A stretch of 64,000 nucleotides of DNA, from positions 62,001 to 126,000 of the forward strand of contig JASBUG010000043.1 in the NCBI GenBank assembly GCA_030148025.1, read 5' to 3'. The position numbers and the translations under genes were made by a program. A model generated the notes under the pieces. It ran no database searches. It was not told the origin of the DNA and was given only the letters and a program-made list of their open reading frames with translations. Origin of the DNA: Flavobacteriaceae bacterium. GTDB taxonomy: Bacteria; Bacteroidota; Bacteroidia; Flavobacteriales; Flavobacteriaceae. Below are positions 63,584 through 64,000 of the stretch, one piece after another (positions within the stretch are counted from its first letter, which is position 1; the number at the start of each line of letters is the position of its first letter).

Positions 63584-64000
63584 ATGAATGATAAACGATA
63601 TCGCTTAATTCTATATGTAATTGTATTTGTAATTCTAGGCACTATAAGTATACAAGTGTACTGGAATTACAAAAACTATCTTACCAATAAACAACAACTT
63701 GTAAATGATGTTCAAACAAGTTTGGACAATTCTGTAGAGAAGTATTACACCTCTCTAGCAGAACAAAACACCATTGGATTTTCTTTTAAAGCGACTACCG
63801 ATACAGTTGGCATTGCTACAAATGATCAAATAGATAGTATTATACGTAAGTTTAACATTTCTAGATACGATTTTAATAATTTAGATAGCCTAGAGTTAGA
63901 AGATATTGGAGGTATTAAGGTAATTAAAGGTGTGAAAGCAGATTCTATTTTCGATCAATTAAGTCATACACACAACAAGGAATTTTTCGAGGATAAAAAG
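63584..64000 (+). CDS. Membrane sensor protein, N-terminal part (probable histidine kinase), partial
   Basis: The gene runs off the right edge after 139 codons. The first residues MNDKRYRLILYVIVFVILGTI give a short cytoplasmic tail and one membrane segment, followed by a periplasmic part with a helical QQLVNDVQTSLDNSVEKYYTSLAEQ stretch. This is typical of Bacteroidota sensor histidine kinases, but the kinase domain lies outside the window, so the assignment rests on the N-terminus only. Confidence 0.65.
   Translation, partial: MNDKRYRLILYVIVFVILGTISIQVYWNYKNYLTNKQQLVNDVQTSLDNSVEKYYTSLAEQNTIGFSFKATTDTVGIATNDQIDSIIRKFNISRYDFNNLDSLELEDIGGIKVIKGVKADSIFDQLSHTHNKEFFEDKK

Noticed and set aside
1..64000. 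CRISPR array, prophage or rRNA operon
   Set aside because: No regularly spaced repeats with spacers, no phage structural genes and no rRNA sequence were seen on either strand.

Overview
The window reads as chromosome of a marine-type member of the Flavobacteriaceae (Bacteroidota). The DNA is AT-rich. Several genes have TAnnTTTG-like -7 boxes instead of sigma70 promoters. There are two GLPGLI proteins, a CarboxypepD_reg/outer-membrane beta-barrel protein, an argF'-type carbamoyltransferase and both SAM-I and SAM-II riboswitches. No rRNA, CRISPR array, prophage or complete insertion sequence is visible. The genus cannot be named from sequence alone.

Layout. (1) 1-11.9 kb, minus strand: sulfur assimilation and methionine synthesis. 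A SAM-I riboswitch precedes a three-enzyme fusion (MetX + ThrA-like aspartokinase/homoserine dehydrogenase), then metZ, an Rrf2 regulator, DUF2061, cysH, cysD, cysN, a sulfite reductase with a helical HEPN-like tail, and the siroheme enzymes that make its cofactor. A second promoter with a palindromic operator lies in front of DUF2061-cysHDN. (2) 13.6-18.0 kb, plus: leuACDB. (3) 19.3-21.6 kb, plus: an accessory two-gene cassette, a ParB-like/HEPN-like protein followed by a DNA adenine methylase. (4) 21.7-31.3 kb: Lrp regulator and threonine synthase; a LytS/LytTR two-component pair facing an ABC ATPase and an ABC-permease/M1-peptidase fusion; a beta-lactamase-fold hydrolase. (5) 31.4-42.6 kb, minus: DJ-1/PfpI protein and GlxA-type regulator, then a nine-gene arginine/proline cluster interrupted by palindromic intergenic repeats. 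(6) 42.6-42.9 kb: a gene-free stretch that looks like a structured RNA or a small inverted-repeat element. (7) 42.9-50.3 kb, minus: ilvD-B-N-C-A behind a leader with two Ile/Val-rich leader peptides, each followed by its own terminator. (8) 50.3-54.1 kb, plus: a LolD/FtsX-type ABC system with a His-rich loop and a DUF3299-like protein, then metK behind a SAM-II riboswitch. (9) 54.2-64 kb: M28 peptidase, an isolated lipoprotein gene, a glycosyltransferase/phosphoesterase pair, intergenic repeats, tRNA-Tyr, the outer-membrane/GLPGLI set and the start of a membrane sensor protein.

How it fits together. Sulfate is activated (CysDN), reduced (CysH, Sir with siroheme) and the sulfide is attached by MetZ to the acyl-homoserine made by the MetX fusion; MetK turns methionine into SAM. 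SAM feeds back through two unrelated riboswitch classes. Branched-chain synthesis is split between leuACDB and the ilv operon, the latter apparently controlled by tandem attenuation. Arginine synthesis uses the acylated-ornithine route, and a GNAT protein at the head of the cluster is a candidate for the first step.
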